NCBI GenBank assembly: GCA_963758335.1
Contig: CAVWVF010000002.1
Coordinates: 1,488,001 to 1,552,000 of the forward strand
Source of the DNA: Roseiarcus sp963758335
GTDB lineage: Bacteria; Pseudomonadota; Alphaproteobacteria; Rhizobiales; Beijerinckiaceae
Direction: 5' to 3'
Length of the DNA stretch: 64,000 bases
Position 1 is the first letter of the stretch, and the number at the start of each line of letters is the position of its first letter. This document shows positions 43,105 through 51,057 of the stretch, piece after piece. The notes beneath the pieces are model-generated. The model was not told where the DNA came from, did no database searches, and saw nothing but the letters and a program-made list of their open reading frames with translations. Both the position numbers and the translations under genes were made by a program.

Positions 43105-46100
43105 ATGTCGGTCAAGGTTTTTCTCTCGACTGTTTCCGACGAATTCCGCCCCTATCGCGACCAGCTCCGCGCCGACCTCACGCGGCACAATGTCGAAGTG
43201 AAGGTGCAGGAGGATTTCAAGAATCTCGGCGGCGACACGCTCGACAAGCTCGATGTCTACATCGCCCATTGCGACGCCGTGGTGCATCTTGTCGGAGACA
43301 TGATCGGCTCCGAGCCGGGAGATCGGGAGCAACGCGCGCTGCTCGCCAACTATCCCGACCTGGCCGACCAACTGCCGCCGCTGGGCGAGGCGCTCAAGCA
43401 TGGCGTCGGAGTTTCCTATACGCAGTGGGAGGCTTGGCTCGCGCTCTATCATGGCAAGCTCTTGCTCACGGCCAAGGCCGAGGAGGCCGCGTTACGCGGG
43501 CCAAAATATGCCCCGACGCCAGATTCGCGCGCAGCGCAAGTCCAGCATCTGGCGCGGCTCGAAGCGGTCAGGCGCTATCCCGGCTGCGCCTTCGCCAGTC
43601 CCGCCGATCTCGCTAAGCACATCGCCTACACCGCGATTCTCGATTTGTTGGTGAAGGACTATGCCGAGGCGGAGGCGCGCGCCCGTGCGATCGCCGAGGG
43701 CTTCATTCGGGAAATGGCCAAGAGGGTCGCTGGCGACCGGAACCTCGACTTTGACGGCATGAAACAGGCGGTGCGCAACGCGATCGAGATTTACGAGCAG
43801 GAGGTCGCCGGGGGGCAAGACCAGACCAATATCGACGCCATCGTTGACGAAGCCTTGGGCAGGGCGCGGGCGCTGGTGGACAAGGGCAAGTTCGCGCTGG
43901 CGCGCGCCACGCTGCGCAAGGCGGGCGAGGACATGCGGCAGGAGGAGGAAGAGCGCCACGAACGGTATGTGTTGGGGATGACGGCGCTTTACAACCGCGA
44001 GCGGGACATTGCATTGGCGGCCTACGACGGCGAGGCCGCCGCCGAAGCGATTGTCGCGCTGGCCGAGGCCATACATGGCGCGAATGTCGCGCTTGTGCTC
44101 AAGTTCCTGAATTCCGAGGCGGAGACGCTATTCGAATATGGCAGGGATCGCGGCAGCAACGTGCACCTCGTGGCCACGATCGCGCTGAGGCGGAAAACAC
44201 TAGTTTTGGCTGTGTCCAGCAATGAACGAGGCGCAGCCTATGACAATCTCGGCATTGCGCTCACGAGGCTCGGGGAGCGGGAGAGCGGGACGGCGCGTCT
44301 CGAGGAGGCGGTCGCGGCCTGCCGGGCGGCGCTGGAGGAATGGACGCGCGAACGCGTGCCGCTCGACTGGGCGACGACGCAAAACAATCTCGGCAACGCG
44401 TTCTGGAGGCTCGGGGAGCGGGAGAGCGGGACGGCGCGGCTCGAGGAGGCGGTCGCGGCCTACCGCGCGGCGCTGGAGGAAAGGACGCGCGAACGCGTGC
44501 CGCTCCAATGGGCCCAGACGCAGCACAATCTCGGCAATGCGCTCACGACGCTCGGGCAGCGTGAGAGCGGGACGGCGCGGCTCGAGGAGGCGGTCGCGGC
44601 CTACCGCGCGGCGCTGGAGGAAAGGACGCGCCAACGCGCGCCGCTCCAATGGGCGATGACGCAAAACAATCTCGGCAATGCGCTAATAGGGCTCGGGGAG
44701 CGGGAGAGCGGGACGGCGCGGCTCGAGGAGGCGCTCGCGGCCTACCGCGCGGCGCTGGAGGAACTGACGCGCGAACGCGTGCCGCTCGACTGGGCGATGA
44801 CGCAGATGAATCTCGGCAATGCGCTTGACATACTCGGGGAGCGGGAGAGCGGGACGGCGCGGCCCGAGGAGGCGGTCGCGGCCTACCGCGCGGCGCTGGA
44901 GGAAAGGACGCGCGAACGCGTGCCGCTCGACTGGGCGACGACGCAAAACAATCTCGGCAACGCGTTCTGGACGCTCGGGGAGCGGGAGAGCGGGACGGCG
45001 CGGCTCGAGGAGGCGGTCGCGGCCTACCGCGCGGCGCTGGAGGAAAGGACGCGCGAACGCGTGCCGCTCCAATGGGCGACGACGCAATACAATCTCGGCA
45101 CCGCGCTCCGGACGCTCGGGGAGCGGGAGAGCGGGACGGCGCGGCTCGAGGAGGCGGTCGCGGCCTGCCGCGCGGCGCTGGAGGAATGGACGCGCGAACG
45201 CGTGCCGCTCGACTGGGCGATGACGCAAAACAATCTCGGCAATGCGCTCTGGAGGCTCGGGGAGCGGGAGAGCGGGACGGCGCGGCTCGAGGAGGCGGTC
45301 GCGGCCTACCGCGCGGCGCTGGAGGAATGGACGCGCGAACGCGTGCCGCTCGACTGGGCGACGACGCAAAACAATCTCGGCAACGCGTTCTGGACGCTCG
45401 GGGAGCGGGAGAGCGGGACGGCGCGGCTCGAGGAGGCGGTCGCGGCCTACCGCGCGGCGCTGGAGGAAAGGACGCGCGAACGCGTGCCGCTCCAATGGGC
45501 GACGACGCAATACAATCTCGGCACCGCGCTCCGGACGCTCGGGGAGCGGGAGAGCGGGACGGCGCGGCTCGAGGAGGCGGTCGCGGCCTGCCGCGCGGCG
45601 CTGGAGGAATGGACGCGCGAACGCGTGCCGCTCGACTGGGCGATGACGCAGATGAATCTCGGCAATGCGCTTGACATACTCGGGGAGCGGGAGAGCGGGA
45701 CGGCGCGGCCCGAGGAGGCGGTCGCGGCCTACCGCGCGGCGCTGGAGGAAAGGACGCGCGAACGCGTGCCGCTCGACTGGGCGACGACGCAAAACAATCT
45801 CGGCAACGCGTTCTGGACGCTCGGGGAGCGGGAGAGCGGGACGGCGCGGCTCGAGGAGGCGGTCGCGGCCTACCGCGCGGCGCTGGAGGAAAGGACGCGC
45901 GAACGCGTGCCGCTCCAATGGGCGACGACGCAATACAATCTCGGCACCGCGCTCCGGACGCTCGGGGAGCGGGAGAGCGGGACGGCGCGGCTCGAGGAGG
46001 CGGTCGCGGCCTACCGCGCGGCGCTGGAGGAAAGGACGCGCGAACGCGTGCCGCTCCAATGGGCGACGACGCAATACAATCTCGGCAATGCGCTCACGAC

Positions 46101-46308
46101 GCTCGGGGAGCGGGAGAGCGGGACGGCGCGGCTCGAGGAGGCGGTCGCGGCTTTTAACGCGTGCCTGGCCGTCACCACACCTGTCTGGCCACCCGAATCG
46201 GTTCGATCTGTCGAAACCCGCCGCGATGAGACACAGGCCGAGATCGCACGTCGGTCAGCTAACCCGGATTATGCGCGGCGGGTTGGCGGATGTAGCTTAA
46301 ATGTCTGA
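43105..46308 (+). CDS. DUF4062-TPR protein without NTPase, candidate defence or signalling protein
   Basis: From MSVKVFLSTVSDEFRPYRDQ the 1067-residue protein begins with a DUF4062 domain (VQEDFKNLGGDTLDKLDVYI, CDAVVHLVGDMIGSEPGD). This is clearly related to the first ~190 residues of the 28422 protein. A helical linker (about 190-390) follows, then 14 tandem 47-residue TPR-like units (GTARLEEAVAAYRAALEERT, then RERVPLDWATTQNNLGNAFW). No Walker motifs are present, so the ATPase switch is absent. Unit starts are exactly 141 bases apart, and blocks of several units are duplicated. The last codons and stop lie within the left end of the IS1380 element, so the native C-terminus is probably lost. 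A start 21 bases upstream is possible. Confidence 0.8.
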   Translation: MSVKVFLSTVSDEFRPYRDQLRADLTRHNVEVKVQEDFKNLGGDTLDKLDVYIAHCDAVVHLVGDMIGSEPGDREQRALLANYPDLADQLPPLGEALKHGVGVSYTQWEAWLALYHGKLLLTAKAEEAALRGPKYAPTPDSRAAQVQHLARLEAVRRYPGCAFASPADLAKHIAYTAILDLLVKDYAEAEARARAIAEGFIREMAKRVAGDRNLDFDGMKQAVRNAIEIYEQEVAGGQDQTNIDAIVDEALGRARALVDKGKFALARATLRKAGEDMRQEEEERHERYVLGMTALYNRERDIALAAYDGEAAAEAIVALAEAIHGANVALVLKFLNSEAETLFEYGRDRGSNVHLVATIALRRKTLVLAVSSNERGAAYDNLGIALTRLGERESGTARLEEAVAACRAALEEWTRERVPLDWATTQNNLGNAFWRLGERESGTARLEEAVAAYRAALEERTRERVPLQWAQTQHNLGNALTTLGQRESGTARLEEAVAAYRAALEERTRQRAPLQWAMTQNNLGNALIGLGERESGTARLEEALAAYRAALEELTRERVPLDWAMTQMNLGNALDILGERESGTARPEEAVAAYRAALEERTRERVPLDWATTQNNLGNAFWTLGERESGTARLEEAVAAYRAALEERTRERVPLQWATTQYNLGTALRTLGERESGTARLEEAVAACRAALEEWTRERVPLDWAMTQNNLGNALWRLGERESGTARLEEAVAAYRAALEEWTRERVPLDWATTQNNLGNAFWTLGERESGTARLEEAVAAYRAALEERTRERVPLQWATTQYNLGTALRTLGERESGTARLEEAVAACRAALEEWTRERVPLDWAMTQMNLGNALDILGERESGTARPEEAVAAYRAALEERTRERVPLDWATTQNNLGNAFWTLGERESGTARLEEAVAAYRAALEERTRERVPLQWATTQYNLGTALRTLGERESGTARLEEAVAAYRAALEERTRERVPLQWATTQYNLGNALTTLGERESGTARLEEAVAAFNACLAVTTPVWPPESVRSVETRRDETQAEIARRSANPDYARRVGGCSLNV
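44281..46150 (+). repeat. 14-unit 141-bp tandem repeat array within the DUF4062-TPR gene
   Basis: GAGAGCGGGACGGCGCGG recurs every 141 bases from 44281 to 46114. Larger periods are visible: a 423-base (three-unit) pattern, and an 846-base (six-unit) copy joining 44819 onward with 45665 onward, which share the unusual LDILGERESGTARPEE unit. Confidence 0.85.
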
Positions 46309-47926
46309 TATCACGTAGAATTTGGTTATCGAAGCCGATTTGCGCGATTTCAGTGAGGCCACACCCGCCATGAACGATCCTATGTTGCCATTGCCTGGTC
46401 TGTCACCGGCGAGCGGGAAGCCGGTCGTGGTCAAATTTGATGGCGGTTTGCTTTCGTCGGATGGCGGCGTTCTGGCGTTGCGCGAGGTGGAGCAACGGCT
46501 TCGCCTCGCCGACCGGCTCGCCGCCTGCATCGTAGACCCCCGCGATCCCGATCAAGTCACGCACAGCTTGGCCGATATCCTTCGTTTTCGGCTCCTGATG
46601 ATCGGCGCCGGCTACGAGGACGGCAACGACGCCAATTGTCTGCGAAGCGATCCGATGTTCAAGATGGCGCTCGACCTGTCGCCGTCCGATCGGGAACTGT
46701 GCTCGCAATCGACGATCTCGCGGCTCGAGAATCTGCCGAATGTTCGCGCCTTGCTGCGCATGGGCCGGGCGATGGTCGATCTTTATTGCGAGTCCTTCGG
46801 AAAAGTTCCCAAGCGAATCACGCTCGACATCGACGACACGTTCGACGCGGTGCATGGCGGCCAGCAGTTGCGGTTGTTCAACGCGCATTATGACGAGTAT
46901 GGCTTTCAGCCGATCGTCGTGTTCGACGGCGAGGGCCGCTTCATCACCGCCGTCCTTCGGCCCGCCAAACGGCCCGGCGGCAAGGAAATCAAGGCCTTCC
47001 TGCGCCGTCTCGTGCGCGCCATCCGCGCCAACTGGCCCAACACTGAGATCCTGCTGCGGGCCGACAGCCATTACTGCAGCCCCGAGGTCCTCGACTGGTG
47101 TCGGGCGAACGGCCTCGATTACATCCTCGGCGTTGCGCCAACCGCGACCTTGCGCCGACACATCGAAGTCCTCGAGGCCAGCACGAAGGCTCGCTTCGAG
47201 GCCGCGCCAAGAGACGACAAAATACGCCGCTTCAAGGAGTTCTTCGACGGCGCCAAAAGCTGGAGCCGGGTCGAGCGCATCATCGCCCGCGTCGAGGCTG
47301 GCCCCGAAGGGCCAGACACGCGCTTCATTGTCACCAACCTGAACAAGAGAAACGCTCGCGTGCTCTATGAAGAGGTCTATTGCCGGCGTGGCCAGGCCGA
47401 AAACCACATCAAATCCTTCAAGACGCATCTGGCGGCGGATCGCACCTCATGCACCAAGGCAACGGCCAATCAGCTTCGGCTGTTCCTGCACGCCGGCGCG
47501 TACTGGCTGATGTGGGGCCTGCGCGTGTCGATGCCGAAACGTTCGATGTGGCGCGTCGCCCAGTTCGATACGCTGCGCCTGCGCCTCATCAAGATCGCCG
47601 CCCGCGTCGTCGAGATGAAGACGATGATCCGAGTGCACTTGCCGACCTCCTGCCCCGTGCAGGATATCCTGCGCTTCGCTCTCGGACGCATACCGCGCCT
47701 CGTCACCTGACAGGCGGGGCTCGAGCGCCCCGAATATTCACAATCGCCCCTTCAACCGCAAACCCTCCCCGCCCCAAACTCTGGCTCCAAGCCGGAGCCG
47801 ACGCGGCGCGTCCAAACGCAGGTGAAATCCAAAGAAATCACCCAAAAACCCCGCCCACGACGGCAGAGCCGCCAAAGCGCTGCATTAAGCGGGCTAAATA
47901 GATCAGCCGTGCGAATATCAACATTT
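46299..47926 (+). mobile_element. IS1380-family element
   Basis: AATGTCTGATATCACG near 46300 and, inverted, AATGTTGATATTCGCACG near 47926 form imperfect terminal repeats around one transposase gene. Size (about 1.63 kb) and content suit IS1380. The left end supplies the stop codon of the preceding DUF4062 gene. The 4-bp duplication expected for the family was not clearly seen, so the exact ends are tentative. Confidence 0.65.
46370..47710 (+). CDS. IS1380 family transposase
   Basis: From MNDPMLPLPGLSPASGKPVV the 446-residue protein is complete. The DDE set is visible as ITLDIDDTFDAVHGGQQLRL (first Asp), EILLRADSHYCSPEVLDW (second Asp) and CRRGQAENHIKSFKTHLAAD (Glu). An in-frame TTG extension is not needed. 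No frameshift, so it is probably active. Confidence 0.9.
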   Translation: MNDPMLPLPGLSPASGKPVVVKFDGGLLSSDGGVLALREVEQRLRLADRLAACIVDPRDPDQVTHSLADILRFRLLMIGAGYEDGNDANCLRSDPMFKMALDLSPSDRELCSQSTISRLENLPNVRALLRMGRAMVDLYCESFGKVPKRITLDIDDTFDAVHGGQQLRLFNAHYDEYGFQPIVVFDGEGRFITAVLRPAKRPGGKEIKAFLRRLVRAIRANWPNTEILLRADSHYCSPEVLDWCRANGLDYILGVAPTATLRRHIEVLEASTKARFEAAPRDDKIRRFKEFFDGAKSWSRVERIIARVEAGPEGPDTRFIVTNLNKRNARVLYEEVYCRRGQAENHIKSFKTHLAADRTSCTKATANQLRLFLHAGAYWLMWGLRVSMPKRSMWRVAQFDTLRLRLIKIAARVVEMKTMIRVHLPTSCPVQDILRFALGRIPRLVT

Positions 47927-48021
47927 TTTCACCAGGATTCGACGTCAATAAAATCAGCGGGTTACGCCGTGCAGAAATCAAGTGCATAAAGGTCGGCTTC
48001 CCGCCCAAAGGTCCCGTCCAC

Positions 48022-48245
48022 GGACGCGGTCTGCTACGACCGCTTAACGTCGATTGCCGGCGTTCCACTGGCGACGACCGTAAGGGCGGTGTCCCCCCAA
48101 ATGAGGCGTCCAAGGCCGCGATCGGCTACGACCGCTTAACGTCGATTGCGGGCGTTCCATAAGCGACGACCGTAGGGTCGGTGTCCGCCCAATTGAGACG
48201 TCCAGGCCGCGGTCTGCTACGTCCGCAAATGCGTCGATCCGCGCC
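48022..48245. repeat. ~92 bp tandem direct repeats, 2.4 copies
   Basis: GCTACGACCGCTTAACGTCG begins at 48033 and 48125, and a degenerate start (GCTACGTCCGCAAATGCGTC) is at 48216. Spacing is 92 and 91 bases. The first two copies also share GGCGTTCCA, GCGACGACCGTA and GAGACGTCC or GAGGCGTCC blocks. No reading frame. Function unknown. Confidence 0.7.
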
Positions 48246-48247
48246 GT

Positions 48248-48877
48248 TCAATTGCTTGGGCCGAATGTTACGCATCGGGTCCAGCTGATGCGTTCGAAAT
48301 TTGTTTCAGGGACGGTCGCTCCTGGCGCTTGGCGCGGCAGGTATCGCCGCCCGCAGAACAGGCTCGAAAATGTGCTCCGCCAAGAATCTGACCGCAGGGA
48401 CTGCGCGACGCTCCACATCCGCTCGAAATGGGCCTCGAACTGCTGAGCTACGGCTGAGTCGCGGATCACAATCAGGTCGTTATCCTGCGCGTTCTCGCCG
48501 GAGGCCGAGAAGTTGGCCGAGCCGGTGCGCAGAATCTGCCCGTCGATCTCGTAAGCCTTGAGGTGCATCAACGGGCCGCCGCGCTTGATCCTGACGGTGT
48601 CGGAAAGGTCGCCCAGGCGGACGAAGTCGTGCCGCTCGCGCGGGTCGAGCACGATCCGGATGGCGACGCCGCGGCGCTGGGCGGCGGCGAGCGCGTCGAT
48701 CACGATCCGATCGGTCAAGGCGGAGCTGGCGAGGTCGATCGAGGCCCTGGCCGTCGCGATCAGGCCCGCGTCGATCCGGTCGAGGCGTTCTTCGGGGGCG
48801 TAGTGGATCTCGTCCGCCCAGGCCGGGGACGCCAGCAGGACGGCCATGAGCATCAGCATCAACGGAATGGTGGTCAT
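48248..48877 (-). CDS. secreted phospholipase D-like nuclease
   Basis: The 209-residue protein begins MTTIPLMLMLMAVLLASPAW followed by ADE, a clear signal peptide cleaved after AWA. The PLD domain shows ASIDLASSALTD, GVAIRIVLDPRE, and the single HKD-type motif MHLKAYEIDGQILRTGSANF with SGENAQDNDLIVIRD. Nuc-like nucleases of this size work as dimers and occur in conjugative or integrative elements. The final ~45 residues look out of family, as if shifted, so the C-terminus may be altered. It is the last gene of the minus-strand element. Confidence 0.72.
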   Translation of the reverse strand: MTTIPLMLMLMAVLLASPAWADEIHYAPEERLDRIDAGLIATARASIDLASSALTDRIVIDALAAAQRRGVAIRIVLDPRERHDFVRLGDLSDTVRIKRGGPLMHLKAYEIDGQILRTGSANFSASGENAQDNDLIVIRDSAVAQQFEAHFERMWSVAQSLRSDSWRSTFSSLFCGRRYLPRQAPGATVPETNFERISWTRCVTFGPSN

Positions 48878-48911
48878 CGGAACCTCACGGTTGATGCGGC
48901 CCTGGGAGGCC

Positions 48912-49281
48912 CTAGGAAGGCCGCTGACGGCCCTCGCGGTCTTTGCGGCTGAAAGGGGACCCGCCTACGGTCCTCGGCCCGCTTCGGGCTGACGTAGGCG
49001 GCGCGCGACGACGCGACCGTGGCGGGCGCGATGCCTCGCCCGCGGCCGGCGACCGTGATGGCGTTCGCCTCGACGACGATCGAGACCTTTGGTGCGGTCC
49101 CGGCTTCCTCCGCCGCGTCGAGCGCGGCGCGCCGGCTCCTTGACGACGACGAGCGGGCACGCTTCGACCGGGTGACTGGTCTGTTTGGATCGGTTCGGCG
49201 ACGGAGGTGAATCCCGCGAGGCGCGGAAGGTCTTTCGCTAAAGGGGAGGCGTCGGTCATCGGTCGCTTCAGCCGACAACAC
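48912..49281 (-). pseudogene. uncertain frameshifted frame between nuclease and hypothetical genes
   Basis: One frame gives MTDASPLAKDLPRLAGFTSV (from ATG near 49259) before turning Arg/Ser-rich. A second gives KVSIVVEANAITVAGRGRGI followed by APATVASSRAAYVSPKRAED. Joined by an indel these could make a ~110-residue protein in line with the operon. Neither is recognisable, so this is low confidence. Confidence 0.3.
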
Positions 49282-49837
49282 GCGCCCGCCCCCATTGCAC
49301 CTTCCGGCCGACGAGCCGCGGCGTCAGCATCCGCACCAATCCGGGCTCGATCGACAGCAGCCGCCCTCCGCTCCCGAACTCAACCGCGACATAGGCTTTC
49401 GGTCCGCCTGCCGCGAGGATGGCGGGAAACGCCGGCGTCATGTCGAGCGGCGAAGTGAACCCTGTCGCCACGATGAACAGATCCCGCCGGGCGACGGCGT
49501 GCGCGTTGGCGAGCACCGGATCGGCGTTCTCGAACACGGCGCGCATGATCTCGACGAACGTCAGCGGCCGCGCCGTCTGCTCGATCTCCTCCGGCAATGG
49601 ATAGTCACAGCCCCCCTCGCGCCAGAGCGGATAGAGCGGAAATTGCGGATGCTTTCGGTGCGGTAACGGGCCCTCGATGCGGCTCCCGCACGAGCAGCAG
49701 CTCAACCAAATTTGCGTGCCGCTCGTAACCTCATGCCGCACAAGTCGGCCAAGGGCGCTCGCGCAGTTGAGGCATCCGCGAGCAAGCAGGCGATCGAGCC
49801 GCTCTGATTCCGCGCCCCAGGTCGCGATGAGCTTCAT
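49268..49837 (-). CDS. hypothetical zinc-site protein of an integrative element (189 aa)
   Basis: From MKLIATWGAESERLDRLLAR, the protein has a CLNCASAL pair and a later LSCCSCGSRIEG, a probable CxxC...CxxC zinc site. EIMRAVFENADPVLANAHAV and GPKAYVAVEFGSGGRLLSIE follow. The ATG at 49837 overlaps the upstream stop by 4 bases. No named family. Part of the minus-strand operon behind the integrase. Confidence 0.6.
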   Translation of the reverse strand: MKLIATWGAESERLDRLLARGCLNCASALGRLVRHEVTSGTQIWLSCCSCGSRIEGPLPHRKHPQFPLYPLWREGGCDYPLPEEIEQTARPLTFVEIMRAVFENADPVLANAHAVARRDLFIVATGFTSPLDMTPAFPAILAAGGPKAYVAVEFGSGGRLLSIEPGLVRMLTPRLVGRKVQWGRARVVG

Positions 49838-50208
49838 GACGCCGTCTCCGTGGAAAGCCCCAGCGCCTCCCGGACGACGATTTCCCGTTGCGCCCGCCAC
49901 TCGTCGTGACAACCCTGATGGAAGCGGGCCAAGACCGTGCCGTTCGATACGTCGACCCAGAGTTGGCCGGCGATGACCGGCTTGCGGCAGTGCAGGCAGG
50001 AGCTGCGGGGGTAATCGATGAGACGATCACGAATCCATTTGTCGATACGCGCCTGGTCGGCTGCCGGGGGTTTTGGTGCAACTTGGACCAAAACTCCCTC
50101 GCCGCTGTCCTCGACTGCCTCAGCTTGAGCAGCTCGTTCGGCGATTTGGTTCAGGCGGGCCATCACCGCTTGGCGCTTTTCCGCCGGCGAGAGTGATTGT
50201 CGGGTCAT
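49834..50208 (-). CDS. hypothetical HNH/zinc-ribbon-like protein (124 aa)
   Basis: The N-terminal half is helical (MTRQSLSPAEKRQAVMARLN). The C-terminal half holds SSCLHCRKPVIAGQLWVDVS and ARFHQGCHDEWRAQREIVVR, a CxxC...HxxC arrangement. It overlaps its neighbours by 4 bases on both sides. Similar small zinc proteins occur in phage-like islands. Confidence 0.6.
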   Translation of the reverse strand: MTRQSLSPAEKRQAVMARLNQIAERAAQAEAVEDSGEGVLVQVAPKPPAADQARIDKWIRDRLIDYPRSSCLHCRKPVIAGQLWVDVSNGTVLARFHQGCHDEWRAQREIVVREALGLSTETAS

Positions 50209-50480
50209 GGCTGGGAAGCAGTCTTGCGGCGGCGAGACGCCGGCCTGCGCACCGGAGCCTCTTCGAGCCGGTTACGGGCAAAGGCGATGATGTCGTCGAC
50301 GACGTAACGCCGTGATCGCCCAATGAGCTTGTAGGGAATGGAAAAGCGCCTGAACGTATGCAGGCTTGCATTGTCGCAGGCGATCTGGTTATAGATCAGC
50401 AGGCCGCCTTCAAGGTCGGCCATCGGCGGCAAATTGGCGCGCTCTACCGCCGCGTCAACCCAGGAAACCCCCGTTGGCAT
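50205..50480 (-). CDS. excisionase-like HTH protein
   Basis: The 91-residue protein from MPTGVSWVDAAVERANLPPM contains SLHTFRRFSIPYKLIGRSRR then YVVDDIIAFARNRLEE. This is the MerR-type winged helix used by excisionases and small regulators of integrated elements. GAGGA lies 10 bases before the ATG; a longer form to 50546 is possible. It accompanies the integrase at 51058 and is the likely directionality factor or regulator. Confidence 0.55.
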   Translation of the reverse strand: MPTGVSWVDAAVERANLPPMADLEGGLLIYNQIACDNASLHTFRRFSIPYKLIGRSRRYVVDDIIAFARNRLEEAPVRRPASRRRKTASQP

Positions 50481-50570
50481 TTGGAAAAGTCCTCTTCCGG
50501 TTTGGAAGGCGGACTTGCTCACATGCGCAAATTTTTGTCGCGCCAAACAATATTTCCGGGATAAGGCGCT

Positions 50571-50933
50571 TCATCGTTTTGTAGTTAAAACCTTCATCAC
50601 CTTGGCCCAGTCGTTCGCGGCAGTCTTCCGTTCAACGTTCCGGTCTTTCATTTCCCATTTGATGAAAGCGTCCCGCGCCTGCGCAAAGTTGCCGTTGGCC
50701 TCATTCAGACATTTTTGCGCCCTCTCGGAACAACCGACCACAGGCGGCCGTCCCGGCCTCTTACGATCGATCGCCCCGCTCTCGATAGCCTTCAAAAGCT
50801 TGGCCTCCCACTGCGCCTCAGCTTCCGCCTCAGCTTTCTCCTCGGGGGTCGGTTCGGGAAACCCGATGACGCTGCTAACGGCACGGAGCATATCGTCGCT
50901 CCAAGCGAGCGGGCCTGGGATAAGTTTTTTCAC
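50571..50933 (-). CDS. hypothetical protein (120 aa)
   Basis: Helical, charged protein: MKKLIPGPLAWSDDMLRAVS, a Glu/Ala-rich stretch (PTPEEKAEAEAEAQWEAKLL) and RKRPGRPPVVGCSERAQKCL, where the RKRPGRPP stretch resembles an AT-hook. It could be a DNA-binding accessory of the element. No named family. Confidence 0.5.
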   Translation of the reverse strand: MKKLIPGPLAWSDDMLRAVSSVIGFPEPTPEEKAEAEAEAQWEAKLLKAIESGAIDRKRPGRPPVVGCSERAQKCLNEANGNFAQARDAFIKWEMKDRNVERKTAANDWAKVMKVLTTKR

Positions 50934-51057
50934 GGGAGCGTCGGTTCTTCGTCAGTTCGGCCGTCAAAGGATGCGGGGGCGGATCGAGGCGAACCGACGA
51001 AGGAACCTCGATCACACGGCTGGCCGGCCGGCCCCCGCAAGGTGGATCTAGCATGGA

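Noticed and set aside
44683..46074. 463-codon minus-strand repeat protein opposite the 141-bp array
   Set aside because: It is the antisense reading of the TPR-like repeats (RRPLERHAFARPFLQRRAVG type) with no start context or domain.
48022..48245. CRISPR array
   Set aside because: The ~92-bp units are nearly contiguous with no variable spacers of constant length, and there are only 2.4 copies.
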